Below are positions 42,692 to 52,539 of a stretch of DNA of 64,000 nt, in pieces. Every line of letters begins with the position of its first letter. The stretch's first letter is position 1. Origin of the DNA: Thermodesulforhabdaceae bacterium. GTDB taxonomy: Bacteria; Desulfobacterota; Syntrophobacteria; Syntrophobacterales; Thermodesulforhabdaceae. The DNA is taken from contig JBBFKT010000009.1 in the NCBI GenBank assembly GCA_037482015.1, forward strand, positions 1-64,000. Direction: 5' to 3'. Below the pieces are notes generated by a model. The model was not told the DNA's origin. It ran no database searches and saw only the letters and a program-made list of their open reading frames with translations. A program made the translations under genes and the position numbers.

Positions 42692-43759
42692 TTGAAGGTC
42701 TTCTACAAAAGAAAGCGTTTCTGGATATCACTTGCTGTCGGTTTCGCAATTATATGGTACATGTTCCACAAAGCTGATTTTAGCCTTATTTACAAAAACT
42801 TGAGAGACCTCAGCATACCATGGGCTACGATTTCCTTTATCTGCTCTGTGCTTAGTTATTGTTGCATCGCAGGAGTGCTTCACTGCCTTGTTGTCGCTTC
42901 AGGTCACTTCCTCAGACTTCGGGATATATTCAACATTTCTCTTATATCTACGGTGGCTAATTATGCTCTTCATGCGGCTGGCTTGAGTGGGCTAGCAATA
43001 AAGATCTATCTTATGCTGAGAAAAAACATTCCCCCGCCTCATACTCTTTCCATATCGATTGTCCACGGCTTTTTCACTGTGGCTATTGCAAAATTCTTCA
43101 TAGTGGTTGGCATAGTAGTGTTTTACAGCCATTACACAATAGAAACGGCAAGAAAAGGATCAGTAGAATGGACAATTGCCTTTTTGGGAGCAGGGCTTTT
43201 TATAACTCTGGTCTGGGTAGGGCTTTTTATAGCCACAAAAACTGTTCGTCATGCTACCTGGAAGGGGTTCATGGCTCTCTATAACTTATTTAGTAGAAAG
43301 ATCGCCTGGCTTGCCAAGAAAAAGGATCAACTGGAGACAGCCTTTGCAAGCTTTGATGAAAGCGTCAGTCTAATAGTTGCAGACGGCCGTCGGCTTGCTC
43401 AAGCCTCTGCTTATGCTATAATTGATTGGGTATTAATGTTCGAATGCATGAGAACAGCCTTTCTCGCCGTTCATTCTCACGTAAACTTTGACGTGCTGGT
43501 TATGGGTTTCTGCGTCAGCCTTTTCATTTCAAGTGTATCCATAGTACCAGGCGGAGTGGGCTTAATGGAAGGATCTATGGTAAGCGTGTTCTATTATTTC
43601 GGTGTCGAATATGAAAAAAGTCTCATAGCCGTCATGTTATACCGAGTTTTCTACTACTTTATCCCCTTTGTAACCGGTGCAATCCTGTTTCTTGTTCACT
43701 TCTATTCGCCTTCCGAAAAGCTAATGAATGAGTTAGACCAGATTTCAAAACATCGATAA
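42692..43759 (+). CDS. LPG-synthase-TM / flippase-like membrane protein
   Basis: A TTG at 42692 with AGGAG about eight bases upstream starts a 355-residue protein with seven or eight hydrophobic helices. The SIVPGGVGLMEGSMVSVFYYFGV stretch near residue 290 is the signature of the UPF0104/lysylphosphatidylglycerol-synthase membrane domain. There is no C-terminal aminoacyl-transfer domain, so only the lipid-flippase-like part is present. Eight bases separate it from the PrmA-like gene. Confidence 0.8.
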   Translation: MKVFYKRKRFWISLAVGFAIIWYMFHKADFSLIYKNLRDLSIPWATISFICSVLSYCCIAGVLHCLVVASGHFLRLRDIFNISLISTVANYALHAAGLSGLAIKIYLMLRKNIPPPHTLSISIVHGFFTVAIAKFFIVVGIVVFYSHYTIETARKGSVEWTIAFLGAGLFITLVWVGLFIATKTVRHATWKGFMALYNLFSRKIAWLAKKKDQLETAFASFDESVSLIVADGRRLAQASAYAIIDWVLMFECMRTAFLAVHSHVNFDVLVMGFCVSLFISSVSIVPGGVGLMEGSMVSVFYYFGVEYEKSLIAVMLYRVFYYFIPFVTGAILFLVHFYSPSEKLMNELDQISKHR

Positions 43760-43767
43760 CCATAACT

Positions 43768-44619
43768 ATGGCAGAAGAAACTATAATCACCGTATACGAA
43801 TGTCGGTGGAACGATCGGGAAGTGTTTCCTCCTGAACCCTCTCATCCTGCCTACAAAGGCATGTATAGGGAAGGAAAATGGTGCTATTTTTTCTTTTCGG
43901 AAACGGCAGATGAATACTTCAATTTATGGCTTAAGACTCAAGCACGGCAATCTATTGAGAATTGCCAGAGACTTAGCTTCCCGCTCAGTTCATGGCAGGA
44001 ATTTTCTAGCACGCTTAGAGTGGGAAGTTTTCTCATAGTTTCATCTTCATCGGCAGAAGTAGAAACAACAGGGAATACAATAAAACTTCTCCCATCAATT
44101 TCCTTTGGATCCGGGACCCATCCTTCAACTAAAGCATGTCTTATGGCTATGGAAAAAGTCTTTTCAGAGTCGAAGCCGGATGTGGTTATGGATCTGGGAA
44201 CCGGTTCTGGAATACTAGCTTTTGGAGCATTACTCTTAGGGGCGAACAAAGTAATAGCATCCGACATTAGCCATCTTGCTATAAAAGAAGCTCGAAAAAA
44301 CTCCTTTATCAACAACCTTCACGAAAAGCTTCAATTTATTGTCTCAGATGGTCTTTCAGCAGTGGATACAACCAAGATCTCTCTGGTGGTTATGAACCTT
44401 GAATGGCCATCTCTGGAAACCGTATTTCGAAACAGTTCATGGTGGTCCTGTGATCGAATCGTCGTTTGTGGTTTTCCTAGTTTCTGCTGGCAGCATCTTT
44501 TAAGGAGACTGGAATTAAGTCTTTTCTTCGTTGAAGATCTTTCGTGGGTAGAAGAATGGGGAGCAGCCATTATATCCCAACATCTGCCGCCCTATTCTTC
44601 TCCACAAGCGCAATCTTAA
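43768..44619 (+). CDS. PrmA-like methyltransferase
   Basis: The 283-residue protein has the SAM-binding motif VVMDLGTGSGILAFGALLLGA and the SFGSGTHPSTKACL motif typical of ribosomal protein L11 methyltransferase (PrmA), plus ASDISHLAIKEARKNSFINN. The usual NIL or NPP-like motif after the SAM site reads VMNLEWPS, so the substrate could be another protein. Its stop shares bases with the stop of the convergent ferredoxin-like gene. Confidence 0.75.
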   Translation: MAEETIITVYECRWNDREVFPPEPSHPAYKGMYREGKWCYFFFSETADEYFNLWLKTQARQSIENCQRLSFPLSSWQEFSSTLRVGSFLIVSSSSAEVETTGNTIKLLPSISFGSGTHPSTKACLMAMEKVFSESKPDVVMDLGTGSGILAFGALLLGANKVIASDISHLAIKEARKNSFINNLHEKLQFIVSDGLSAVDTTKISLVVMNLEWPSLETVFRNSSWWSCDRIVVCGFPSFCWQHLLRRLELSLFFVEDLSWVEEWGAAIISQHLPPYSSPQAQS

Positions 44620-45350
44620 GCCACGGCTGCAACAGGGGATCTTTGAACTACAACCCCTTTTGCGGAAAGCACAACCTCGTTAACCTCTATTTTTCTACCG
44701 GCATCTTCCACTGCCTTTCTTACGACCCCTGTAAGTCCCGAACAGCAAGGAACCTCCATACGGAAAACCTCTATATGTTCGATTGACGGATGAGCCTTCA
44801 AGATGGAAGCAAGTTTTTGCCTATATTCTCCAAGGTCGTCAAACTTAGGACAACCAATGAGAAGCACTCCACCGCCAAAAGGTCCGAGAAACCTTTCATG
44901 AAACCGAGTGCAAGAAGCAGGAGCACAATCGGCAACAATAAATAGGCGATGATCATTAAAAAAGGGAGCATTCGGCGAAACAAGCCTTATCTTCACAGGC
45001 CAATTTTTTACCATCGAGGACGTCAGAGACTGAACATGACTCGAAGGACAACCACAGGGCAGTGTTTTGCTTGAACATTCCTGTATAGCTTGTTCTAGAG
45101 CTTTCTTAACTTTTAAATGTTTTTCGACTTCCTCAGGGTCAAAATCCTCAGCTTCTCGTTCAACTATTGTTATGGCTCCCTGAGGACATTGACCAATACA
45201 GGCGCCCAAACCGTCGCAATAGCTTTCCGAAATTAGTTTTGCTTTGCCATTTACTATAGCTATAGCTCCTTCAGCGCAAGCTATAGCGCATTGTCCACAC
45301 CCGTCACAGCGTTCTTCATCTATCTCGATAATTTTTCTCATCACTTTCAT
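44616..45350 (-). CDS. Two-cluster ferredoxin-like iron-sulfur protein
   Basis: The 244-residue protein has an N-terminal ferredoxin domain: CDGCGQCAIACAEG is a full 4Fe-4S motif, and the second, CDGLGACIGQCPQG, has Leu where the second Cys would be. The rest includes PCGCPSSH, FIVADCAPASC and EVPCCSGL, suggesting further metal or cluster ligands. Such proteins are common in Desulfobacterota but have no proven role. AGGGG precedes the ATG. It follows the HD-like gene by 23 bases. Confidence 0.75.
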   Translation of the reverse strand: MKVMRKIIEIDEERCDGCGQCAIACAEGAIAIVNGKAKLISESYCDGLGACIGQCPQGAITIVEREAEDFDPEEVEKHLKVKKALEQAIQECSSKTLPCGCPSSHVQSLTSSMVKNWPVKIRLVSPNAPFFNDHRLFIVADCAPASCTRFHERFLGPFGGGVLLIGCPKFDDLGEYRQKLASILKAHPSIEHIEVFRMEVPCCSGLTGVVRKAVEDAGRKIEVNEVVLSAKGVVVQRSPVAAVA

Positions 45351-45373
45351 AGTTAATCCCCTTTCTGGTGTTG

Positions 45374-46069
45374 TTATTGGCGATTATGGTTAATCACTTT
45401 TGATACAATCTTTTTTCCCAAGTCTGTAAAAAGCTCAGGCGGAGTAAGATGTGGCTGGCGTCTGAGTTCTTCTTCAAACCTGGCAATAGCAACAGCATCG
45501 GCGAATGCTGCTTCCGTTGAAGAAAGATCTTTCGGGGGTTTATTCTGGCTAAGTATGAGAGATTCAACCTCTTTTATGAGATCTTCTCTTGCACCAAGAT
45601 TCATCAGAAGTTTTCCCGCCTCCTCGGCGCTTTCCTCCGGACCAGAGCTTTCTCCTCCAATTTCTGCCGGCAATTCATGAAGGTAGGCTGCAATAATCAC
45701 AGCCGGATTATCAAGCCTGTATTCTCTGAAGATTTCTTCTGCATACCGAGCCGCTTTAATCGCACGTGATACAGCTCTGAAATTTTTTCCCAACCGCTTC
45801 TTAGCTTCTATTGCGACTCGATCCTTTAGAAAGGATTCTCGCTTTGCGATAAGCTCAGGCGAAAGGCTTCCAAGACATTCTTCTGCAAAACGACAATAGG
45901 CAGCGCATCCAAAATCCATCTTCGGATTGACAAATCGAAAACCACAGCGAGAGCAGCGTCTGGACGGCTCATCTTTAAAAAATTCCACTATGGTTCCACA
46001 TTGAGGACAGGGAGCTTCAAATATTGCTTCTGTCCCCCAAAACCTGCTATCTTGTCCTGGGCACTTCAT
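45374..46069 (-). CDS. Zinc-ribbon protein with degenerate HD-like domain
   Basis: The start at 46069 has AAGGAG seven bases upstream; the longer frame to 46135 does not. The 231-residue product has a zinc ribbon (CPQCG..CSRCGF), three more Cys (CAAYCRFAEEC) and an HD-phosphohydrolase-like helical domain with AAYLHELP where HD would be HD. The altered metal ligand makes phosphohydrolase activity doubtful. It forms a two-gene unit with the ferredoxin-like gene. Confidence 0.65.
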   Translation of the reverse strand: MKCPGQDSRFWGTEAIFEAPCPQCGTIVEFFKDEPSRRCSRCGFRFVNPKMDFGCAAYCRFAEECLGSLSPELIAKRESFLKDRVAIEAKKRLGKNFRAVSRAIKAARYAEEIFREYRLDNPAVIIAAYLHELPAEIGGESSGPEESAEEAGKLLMNLGAREDLIKEVESLILSQNKPPKDLSSTEAAFADAVAIARFEEELRRQPHLTPPELFTDLGKKIVSKVINHNRQ

Positions 46070-46199
46070 GGTAAAACTCCTTATGTTAGATCCATTCTCG
46101 TTCTCACATGTCACATTAATCATTGATTGAGGCAAACGCCTTGATTCAGATCAAAAACTTACTTATTTTCTTCGATCCCATGTGAAAAAGGATTTTTTA

Positions 46200-47396
46200 A
46201 TGAAGTCGAAGCATCCAAAAATCGCTTTTCTTTCTTCTGAAATTAGTCCTCACACAGGATGGGGAAGATATACGAGGGAGTTTTGCCTAGCTCTCTATAA
46301 GAAAAAAATCCCCTTTGAACTTCATTTACCAGTAAACCTAAAAAATTCTAACCACAGAGAGGAAACCAGCTTACGAATATATTACACCCTTCCGCCTTTT
46401 GCTAAATCCTTCCGATGGAAGCCATGGTATCTAATTAACTTTATAAGACAATGCGCGAGGATAAACCTCGGTAGGACCCAATACGTCCACAGTCTTATCG
46501 AGTTTCCCTATAGTGTCACTGCCTTATTACATGCCGATTCTTCAAGGATTCCCTTTGGTCTGACACTGCACGGCACCTACAGTATTGCCCCACAAAGAAC
46601 ATTCCCTGACAGGATATTTTTCAGAAAGGCTCTCTCTAAAGCAAAGATTCTTGTCGCGGTCAGTCGCCATACGGCAAGACGAACTGAAGAAACTTTTGGG
46701 AAGAAATTGGAAATAGAAGTTATACATCCGGGAATAAACTCAGATTTTCTGGTATGGAACCCGTTACTCTTAAACACTGCTAAAGATCTACTCAGTGGTG
46801 TAAACATACCGTCTGATGCTCGCATTATCCTGAGTGTTGGGGCACTTAAGCCGAGAAAGGGCGTGGATATTCTCATAAAAGCCACGGCAAAAGTTATTAA
46901 ATTCCTTCCTAATACTCATGTTTTGATAGCAGGACCTGGAAATCCCGCTCCCTACCAACACATCGCAAGAAATGAAGGCGTTGAAAAGCATGTTCATTTC
47001 CTGGGGGTTCTGGATGACATTTCTCTCAAGTCTCTGTATCACCGATGTGATGTATTTGCGTTGTTATCAAGAGAAGACGAAAAAGGGCGATTTGAAGGTT
47101 TCGGGCTTGTTTATCTAGAAGCATCTGCCTGCAGGAAAGCCGTCGTGGGAACTTTATGTGGAGGCATCCCAGAAGCGGTGGCAAATGGCGAAACAGGTAT
47201 TCTGGTCCCTCCCGACGATCCCGATGCTGCAGCTGAAGCGATAATTTCCATTCTTGCAGATCGGGATCTTACCGCCAAATATGGGAACAATGGGCAGTTC
47301 TGGGCAAGTCGCTTTAGCTGGGACAAAACCGTTGATGATTTTATTAAACTCGTTGAGCAAAAAACCGGGCTTAACTTTGGTAATGTGAATCAGTAA
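46200..47396 (+). CDS. Glycosyltransferase family 4
   Basis: From the ATG at 46200 (AAGGA seven bases upstream) the 398-residue protein has the GT-B fold: an N half with SSEISPHTGWGRYTREF, and a C half with VGALKPRKGVDILIKA, VHFLGVLDDISLKSLYHRCDVF and EGFGLVYLEASACRKAVVGT, where the E-x7-E motif that binds the donor sugar lies. It probably builds a surface polysaccharide or lipid glycan. A seven-base overlap joins it tail to tail with the GNAT gene. Confidence 0.88.
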   Translation: MKSKHPKIAFLSSEISPHTGWGRYTREFCLALYKKKIPFELHLPVNLKNSNHREETSLRIYYTLPPFAKSFRWKPWYLINFIRQCARINLGRTQYVHSLIEFPYSVTALLHADSSRIPFGLTLHGTYSIAPQRTFPDRIFFRKALSKAKILVAVSRHTARRTEETFGKKLEIEVIHPGINSDFLVWNPLLLNTAKDLLSGVNIPSDARIILSVGALKPRKGVDILIKATAKVIKFLPNTHVLIAGPGNPAPYQHIARNEGVEKHVHFLGVLDDISLKSLYHRCDVFALLSREDEKGRFEGFGLVYLEASACRKAVVGTLCGGIPEAVANGETGILVPPDDPDAAAEAIISILADRDLTAKYGNNGQFWASRFSWDKTVDDFIKLVEQKTGLNFGNVNQ

Positions 47397-48346
47397 ATAT
47401 CGATGTCACCCATGTTATAAAAAAACGTAGCCGAAAGAATTTCAGCCGGTGGAAGCCAATCCAAACCTTCATTGGTTACCATGCAAAGATCTATTGGGGT
47501 GGGACGAAAAATGACAGCCTTTGGGTTAAAGATCATTTGTTGTTTTAAAACCTCCGGTAGCCATACAATAGCTTCCGAAAAACTTAACTCACGAAGAAAA
47601 TTCTCAAATATCGCTCTAGCTTCCAGGGGAGGTAAAAGATAGTCAACAATCCGTGGGGGATTGTTAGCTGCCGATTCAACGATAATCCATCCAATTGGCT
47701 TCCAAAAACGCTTTACGAGATAAAACTCGTAGGAAAACCAGGGATGATGCACATATCGCCAAGAAAGGAATTGTTCGTTTCTTTTGACCAAAATGGGATA
47801 AGCTCTTTGAAGTTTAATCCACAGAGAATTTACAACCGAGGGGATATTTTTAAACCGTTCAAAAGAAATGAACGACAACTTGCTAGCAAACCATCCTTTG
47901 GAGCAAGGAGTGATAACAACATCTTCCACTGACTTTATAAGCTTCAACCAGCCATATTTCTGACCAATCCTGGACGAAACAGGTCCTGGAAAGACATAGG
48001 GGAAAAAGCAAGGATGATAGCTTTTAATCAATCCCAAAAGCAGATGGATCATGTGAGTAAGAGTATTACGACCTCGCCATTCAGGATGAACCATAGCATC
48101 TACAAACTGGAATAAGGGCATAGATTGTCCAGAAAAAACACCTTCTGCAGGGACAGCAGCGACGTGAGCAACAACTTGCCCCGTTTCGGTAACAGCCTGC
48201 ACCCCATAACAACGTCCAAACAAATCCTGTCTATACTTCCAATCAAAATCGGAACTCCTCACATGCTTCGAAAACACCAAGGAAAATAGCGAGGCTACGT
48301 CATGAAAATGAGACGAATCCAGAAAGCGAAAAGATAGTGATTCCAT
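47390..48346 (-). CDS. GNAT-type acetyltransferase
   Basis: The 318-residue protein has an N-terminal GNAT domain with AVTETGQVVAHVAAVP and MVHPEWRGRNTLTHMIHLL, the acetyl-CoA-binding motif A. The second half (from about residue 150) may be another GNAT-like half. The substrate cannot be inferred. It lies five bases downstream of the AhbD gene on the same strand. Confidence 0.7.
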   Translation of the reverse strand: MESLSFRFLDSSHFHDVASLFSLVFSKHVRSSDFDWKYRQDLFGRCYGVQAVTETGQVVAHVAAVPAEGVFSGQSMPLFQFVDAMVHPEWRGRNTLTHMIHLLLGLIKSYHPCFFPYVFPGPVSSRIGQKYGWLKLIKSVEDVVITPCSKGWFASKLSFISFERFKNIPSVVNSLWIKLQRAYPILVKRNEQFLSWRYVHHPWFSYEFYLVKRFWKPIGWIIVESAANNPPRIVDYLLPPLEARAIFENFLRELSFSEAIVWLPEVLKQQMIFNPKAVIFRPTPIDLCMVTNEGLDWLPPAEILSATFFYNMGDIDIY

Positions 48347-48351
48347 GAATA

Positions 48352-49476
48352 TTACCTTAGTCCGTGTGGGAGGTAGGTGCAGAGCGGCTCTTCCGCCATA
48401 AAATTCCCGGTAGCCTCGTAGGCTCTCGCTCTACAACCTCCGCAAACTCTTATGTATTCACAGGAACCGCATTTTCCTTCGTAAAGGGAAAGGTCTCTCA
48501 GTCTTTTGAACACATCTGAGTTTTCCCATATTTCTCTGAAAGACTTCTTTCTAATGTTACCGCAGATCACCTCTAGATAACCACAGGGCTGAACATCGCC
48601 AAGGTGCGATACAAAGCAAAACCCTGTGCCGGCGAGGCATCCTCTTGTCATGGCATCAAGCCCGTATGTTTCAACGGTCACCTTTTCGCCCCTTTCGCGG
48701 GCTCGCTGTCTTAAAATACGGTAATAATGAGGAGCGCAGGTAGCTTTGAGCTGAAGCGGGGTCTTCCCCCTTTGCTCATAAAACCAGTTTAAGGTTTCCT
48801 CATAGGCTTCAGGGGGAATCTCTTGCCCTGCCATATCTCTTGCTCTACCCGTTGGAACAACTAGAAATATATGATGAGCCACAGCGCCAAGCGACATAGC
48901 AAGCTTGTGAATATCAGGAAGTTCTTCTCTATTCACAGCCGTAATGGTCGTGTTGATCTGAAAAGGAATCTCGTAAGCCTTCAATGTCTCAATCCCTTTT
49001 ATGGCAGATTCAAAGGCTCCCTTCACCTGTCGGAAATTATCATGGCTTTCTTGAGTAGCACCATCAATGCTTATGCTGACGCGCTGCACCCCTGCCTTTT
49101 TCATCTCCTTAGCAACATCAGGCTTAACAAGCGTTCCGTTAGTCGCCATGGTTATTCTAAAGCCTTTTTCGTTGCCGTAAGAAGCGATCTGAAAAATATC
49201 GTTTCTAAGAAGCGGTTCTCCCCCGGTGAGAATAAGTATGGGCTTTGACACGGTAGCAATATCGTCGATAAGTTTCATGGCTTCATCTGTAGAAAGCTCG
49301 TCAGGATAAGGGGCATCGATGGAAGCGGCGCGACAGTGGATGCAAGAAAGGTTACAAGTTCTGGTAATCTCCCAGGCAACAAGGCGAAGGTTTGTTGACA
49401 ATAATCTTTCTCCTTGCTTTTCCGAATTTGAATTACTCCGATGCCCATCATCAAAGCTAGATTTATATTCACTCAT
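48352..49476 (-). CDS. ahbD: AhbD-type radical SAM haem b synthase
   Basis: The 374-residue protein has RLVAWEITRTCNLSCIHCRA with the radical SAM cysteines at 41, 45 and 48, TGGEPLLR, and a C-terminal SPASM-like region with many Cys (CLAGTGFC, VQPCGYLEVICGN, CGSCEYIRVCGGCRARAYEATG). This matches AhbD, which decarboxylates iron-coproporphyrin to haem in the sirohaem-dependent pathway of sulfate reducers and archaea. GAGGATAAATA precedes the ATG. The other ahb genes are not in the window. NirJ-type enzymes are the closest alternative. Confidence 0.85.
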   Translation of the reverse strand: MSEYKSSFDDGHRSNSNSEKQGERLLSTNLRLVAWEITRTCNLSCIHCRAASIDAPYPDELSTDEAMKLIDDIATVSKPILILTGGEPLLRNDIFQIASYGNEKGFRITMATNGTLVKPDVAKEMKKAGVQRVSISIDGATQESHDNFRQVKGAFESAIKGIETLKAYEIPFQINTTITAVNREELPDIHKLAMSLGAVAHHIFLVVPTGRARDMAGQEIPPEAYEETLNWFYEQRGKTPLQLKATCAPHYYRILRQRARERGEKVTVETYGLDAMTRGCLAGTGFCFVSHLGDVQPCGYLEVICGNIRKKSFREIWENSDVFKRLRDLSLYEGKCGSCEYIRVCGGCRARAYEATGNFMAEEPLCTYLPHGLR

Positions 49477-49620
49477 TATTTATCCTCGCTACAGCAATAA
49501 CACATAATCACAATGCATTCTCACAAATCCAGTGATTTTAAAAAATTAGCCTATTTCATGGTGGAAATAAGGTTTAGAAATTCTACAACACACCAAAATC
49601 TTCATCAATTGCCAATTGAT

Positions 49621-49695
49621 AGGGTTCGAAAACTTCTTATATGGAAAAGATTTTTAGAACACTCTCATTGCCAATCTTAAGGCTGTTTAAAAACG
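49621..49695. repeat. Compact copy of the dispersed repeat
   Basis: The left piece (49621-49650, GGTTCGAAAACTTCTTATATGG) and right piece (49651-49695, TTAGAACACTCT...AAGGCTGTTTAAAAACG) match the separated pieces at 35401-35430 and 35731-35765. Here they abut with nothing in between. It lies in the noncoding gap between ahbD and the GlcF-like gene. Confidence 0.5.
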
Positions 49696-49763
49696 TTCCC
49701 CCATGAGAGTAATACTCGATGCGCTCACATTATTCATACTGTAAAATCCTGTAACCTTAATTT

Positions 49764-51081
49764 TTACGTCCATCGGTAATTCTGGGAATTTGCAACTAAC
49801 TCAACAATATGTTTTACCTGGACAGATGCTTTAGCTTTAGAAACTCCGCTTGCTATTTGCAACATGCACCCTGGGCAAGCCGTCGAAACAATCTCTGCCC
49901 CAGTCTGAATAATATTGCCAATCTTTCGATCGCCAATGCGTTCAGAAATATCGCCATGTTTCAAAGCAAAACTACCTCCAAAGCCACAGCAAGAATCGGC
50001 TTCTGACATTTCCACGAATTCGTATTCCTGAAGGGAAGCAAGAATTTCTCTTGGTTCTTTCCATATCCCAAGAGACTTTCTAAGATGGCAAGGATCATGG
50101 TAGGTTACCTTGGTTTTGGAAGACTGATAAACGTTTCTGGATTTTTCAACATCCCTGGCAAAGCCCATAGCCAGAAACTGCACAATATCCATGAGCTTAC
50201 CCGATAGAGTGTGCACTGCCTCTTTCACCGTTGATGATTCATCACTCATCACGGATGGCCATACTTTTTTTATGGTCATCGAACAGGTCGCACAGGCGGT
50301 CACAATTATATCTACTCTGCTGGAAAAAGCCTTTAGATTCTGGCGAACGAGCAACTTAAAGGTCTCAAGATCACCCAGAGAGAGCAGGAATACCGCAACA
50401 TACCTGATCTTCCGGAGTGAAAAGCCACACCTGGTTAGTTTTCAAAACTTCAACCATCGATTCAGCCACCGATGGAAAAATGCGATCTACGAGGCATCCA
50501 ATAAAAATGGCAACTCTTGGCTGTCCAGCTTTTTGGGAAATGTCCAGCAATTGAATTCGATCCTTAAAAGGTTTTTCTGCTAGAGGCATCAAATCCCGAT
50601 TCTTAAAAAATGGTAAAGGGATCCTAGCATGCACAGTGCCAACACTAGAACTAACCTTTGAAACAGCGAGAGGCTGGCACAAAGCCAGAAAGTTCATTAT
50701 ATTTCGGAACCTTTCCGGTTCGGAAAAAATCTTTCTAAGAAACACTCGTTCCCAAATTGGAAGACCTTCGATATAAGAAAGTATTGATCTTGCCTTGAAA
50801 AATATTTCCAAGCATTTTACCCCACCAGGACAACTTGCTTCGCAGGCACCGCAAAGCAAGCATCTTTGAAGGCGTTTTAGCACGCCACGAGCATTTTCAA
50901 AAATCCCATCTTTCAAGGCATCTAGTAGAATGATTTTACCTCGGGCAACATCAGGCTCACGGTGAGTTTCACGGTAGATAGAGAACACAGATTGACACAT
51001 TCCACAACGCATACAAATAGAAAGATCATTTTCCAGATTTTGTAACATCGATATGATTTTTGATGTCTTGTGGTTGGGCAT
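49764..51081 (-). pseudogene. GlcF-like Fe-S/CCG-domain protein with a one-base frameshift
   Basis: The 5' part (51081 to 50371) has CMRCGMC..VFSIYRE and CLLCGACEASCPGG for two 4Fe-4S clusters and ends VCCGIPALSG then TGA. The 3' part (from about 50378 to 49764) continues in the next frame with DLETFKLLVRQNLKAF, then TACATCSMTI, YHDPCHLRKSLG, SCCGFGGSFAL and TACPGCMLQI. Removing one base in the CTCTCTCTGGG run restores a full GlcF-like protein of about 438 residues. It may be a real lesion, a sequencing error in a repeat run or, less likely, programmed shifting. It follows the flavocytochrome-like gene with a one-base gap and was probably its redox partner. Confidence 0.75.
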
Positions 51082-51082
51082 G

Positions 51083-52492
51083 TTAAAAAGAAAAAAACTC
51101 TCTTTTGACTTTTCTCGAAGGAATTTTCAGGGTTCGCTTCAGTTCGTCCAGAACAAAACGCTGCATAGGCGGGGGACCACAAAGAAAGAATTGAGTGCCA
51201 CGAAGATCGGTAATGTATTTTTCGAAAATAACTCCTCTTACGAAGCCTTCCTCCCAAAAGAATCCGTCGTCTTTAACCTCCCCTAACAATTCATCAGTTA
51301 TGCGCTGTTCACTAAGAACATGGACTATTGTGAGCCAGGAAGAAGACTTAACCAACTGAGAAAGTTCTTCGTAAGCAATAATATCAGCCTTTGATTTATT
51401 GCCCCATATCAATGTAACTTTCACTGGAAGTGATTTCTTAGCTATATGGCGTATAATGCTTAAGAACGGGGTTACTCCCACCCCTCCCGCAATGCATATA
51501 AGGTGAGCATCTTTCTTAAAATTGGGAGTAAACACACCGTAGGGACCTTCACATAGGAATGGAGTTCCGGGGGCTACAGTTCTAAGATTTCTGGTAAAGG
51601 ATCCCACGGCTTTTACTGTGCAGGATATTTTGCCTTCATCAGGAGCGGATGACAAAGTAAACGGATGAGGCTCGCTCCAGCCTAAAAACCCAGTATCATA
51701 ACGAAATATTGCAAACTGACCAGGAAGCCAGTTCCCAAAACGCCCAGGACCTTCGTGGCGAACAAATGTATATGTGTTAGTATCATGAGTTTCTTCTTTG
51801 ACCGATTCCAAAAACCATCGGCACTGGGCTTTCCTGGTAGCGATATAGGAAAGACGATATCCAAAAAGCACCACCCACGATATGCCCAAAACTGCCCACC
51901 CAATAGTCATCGGGAAGACTCTTATATCACGGCTTATTGCGATAGAGTGCAAAAGAGCAGCCGGAATTACAAGGTATAACATGGCGTGAACAGGTTTCCA
52001 CAGCTTGAAGGGAAGGAAATACTGACCGGCTTTGGCAGCAAGAACCGCAAAAAGGAGTATTAGAACCGTCCATCGAGCTATCACCAGTGCATTATCCATT
52101 AGATTCCATGAGTAGGGATAAAACTGAACAACAAAATCCCACACATCTTCTAACCTTCCACCAACCAATTGGGAATACTTAAGAACTTTTAAACCTACGT
52201 GGACCAAAACAAAAAACACCACTATCGGTCCAAATTTCTTATGGAATCTAATGAGACTATCCAAACCGAAAGGTTTTTCAATGATAGGAAGCCTTACTCC
52301 AAAAGACATCATGAAAACCATAAGATAAATTGCAATGATACCAAACAGGTTGCCCACATCAGCTAATTTATCGATCCAATCTTCGGTTAATAATCTATCT
52401 TTGACAGAAAAAATCCATAGTGCACAAAAAAATCCCAAAAGGGACAACCAAATCAGGATCCAAATCCATCTAAGCAGTCTACTTCCTACCAT
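51083..52492 (-). CDS. Ferric-reductase-like membrane flavoprotein
   Basis: The 469-residue protein has five or six N-terminal helices with histidines in the second to fourth (RFHKKFG, VHVGLKVLK, PVHAMLYLVI, LLHSIA) that could bind haem, then an FAD domain (LPGQFAIFRY, PHPFTLSSAP) and an NAD(P) domain (LICIAGGVGVTPFLSII, FFLCGPPPMQRFV). This is the ferric reductase/NADPH-oxidase layout. It lies directly upstream of the GlcF-like gene, so it may feed electrons between NAD(P)H and that Fe-S protein across or at the membrane. Confidence 0.82.
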   Translation of the reverse strand: MVGSRLLRWIWILIWLSLLGFFCALWIFSVKDRLLTEDWIDKLADVGNLFGIIAIYLMVFMMSFGVRLPIIEKPFGLDSLIRFHKKFGPIVVFFVLVHVGLKVLKYSQLVGGRLEDVWDFVVQFYPYSWNLMDNALVIARWTVLILLFAVLAAKAGQYFLPFKLWKPVHAMLYLVIPAALLHSIAISRDIRVFPMTIGWAVLGISWVVLFGYRLSYIATRKAQCRWFLESVKEETHDTNTYTFVRHEGPGRFGNWLPGQFAIFRYDTGFLGWSEPHPFTLSSAPDEGKISCTVKAVGSFTRNLRTVAPGTPFLCEGPYGVFTPNFKKDAHLICIAGGVGVTPFLSIIRHIAKKSLPVKVTLIWGNKSKADIIAYEELSQLVKSSSWLTIVHVLSEQRITDELLGEVKDDGFFWEEGFVRGVIFEKYITDLRGTQFFLCGPPPMQRFVLDELKRTLKIPSRKVKREFFSF

Positions 52493-52539
52493 TCATTTTT
52501 CTCCGCATTTTATACGGTCTTATACGGAATATAGACTTA

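Noticed and set aside
50371-50380. UGA as selenocysteine in the GlcF-like gene
   Set aside because: A second TGA follows two codons later in the same frame and the family does not need Sec there; a frameshift explains it better.
50368-50382. Programmed +1 frameshift at GGG TGA
   Set aside because: No internal Shine-Dalgarno or prfB-like slippery context is seen, so I do not claim it as recoding.
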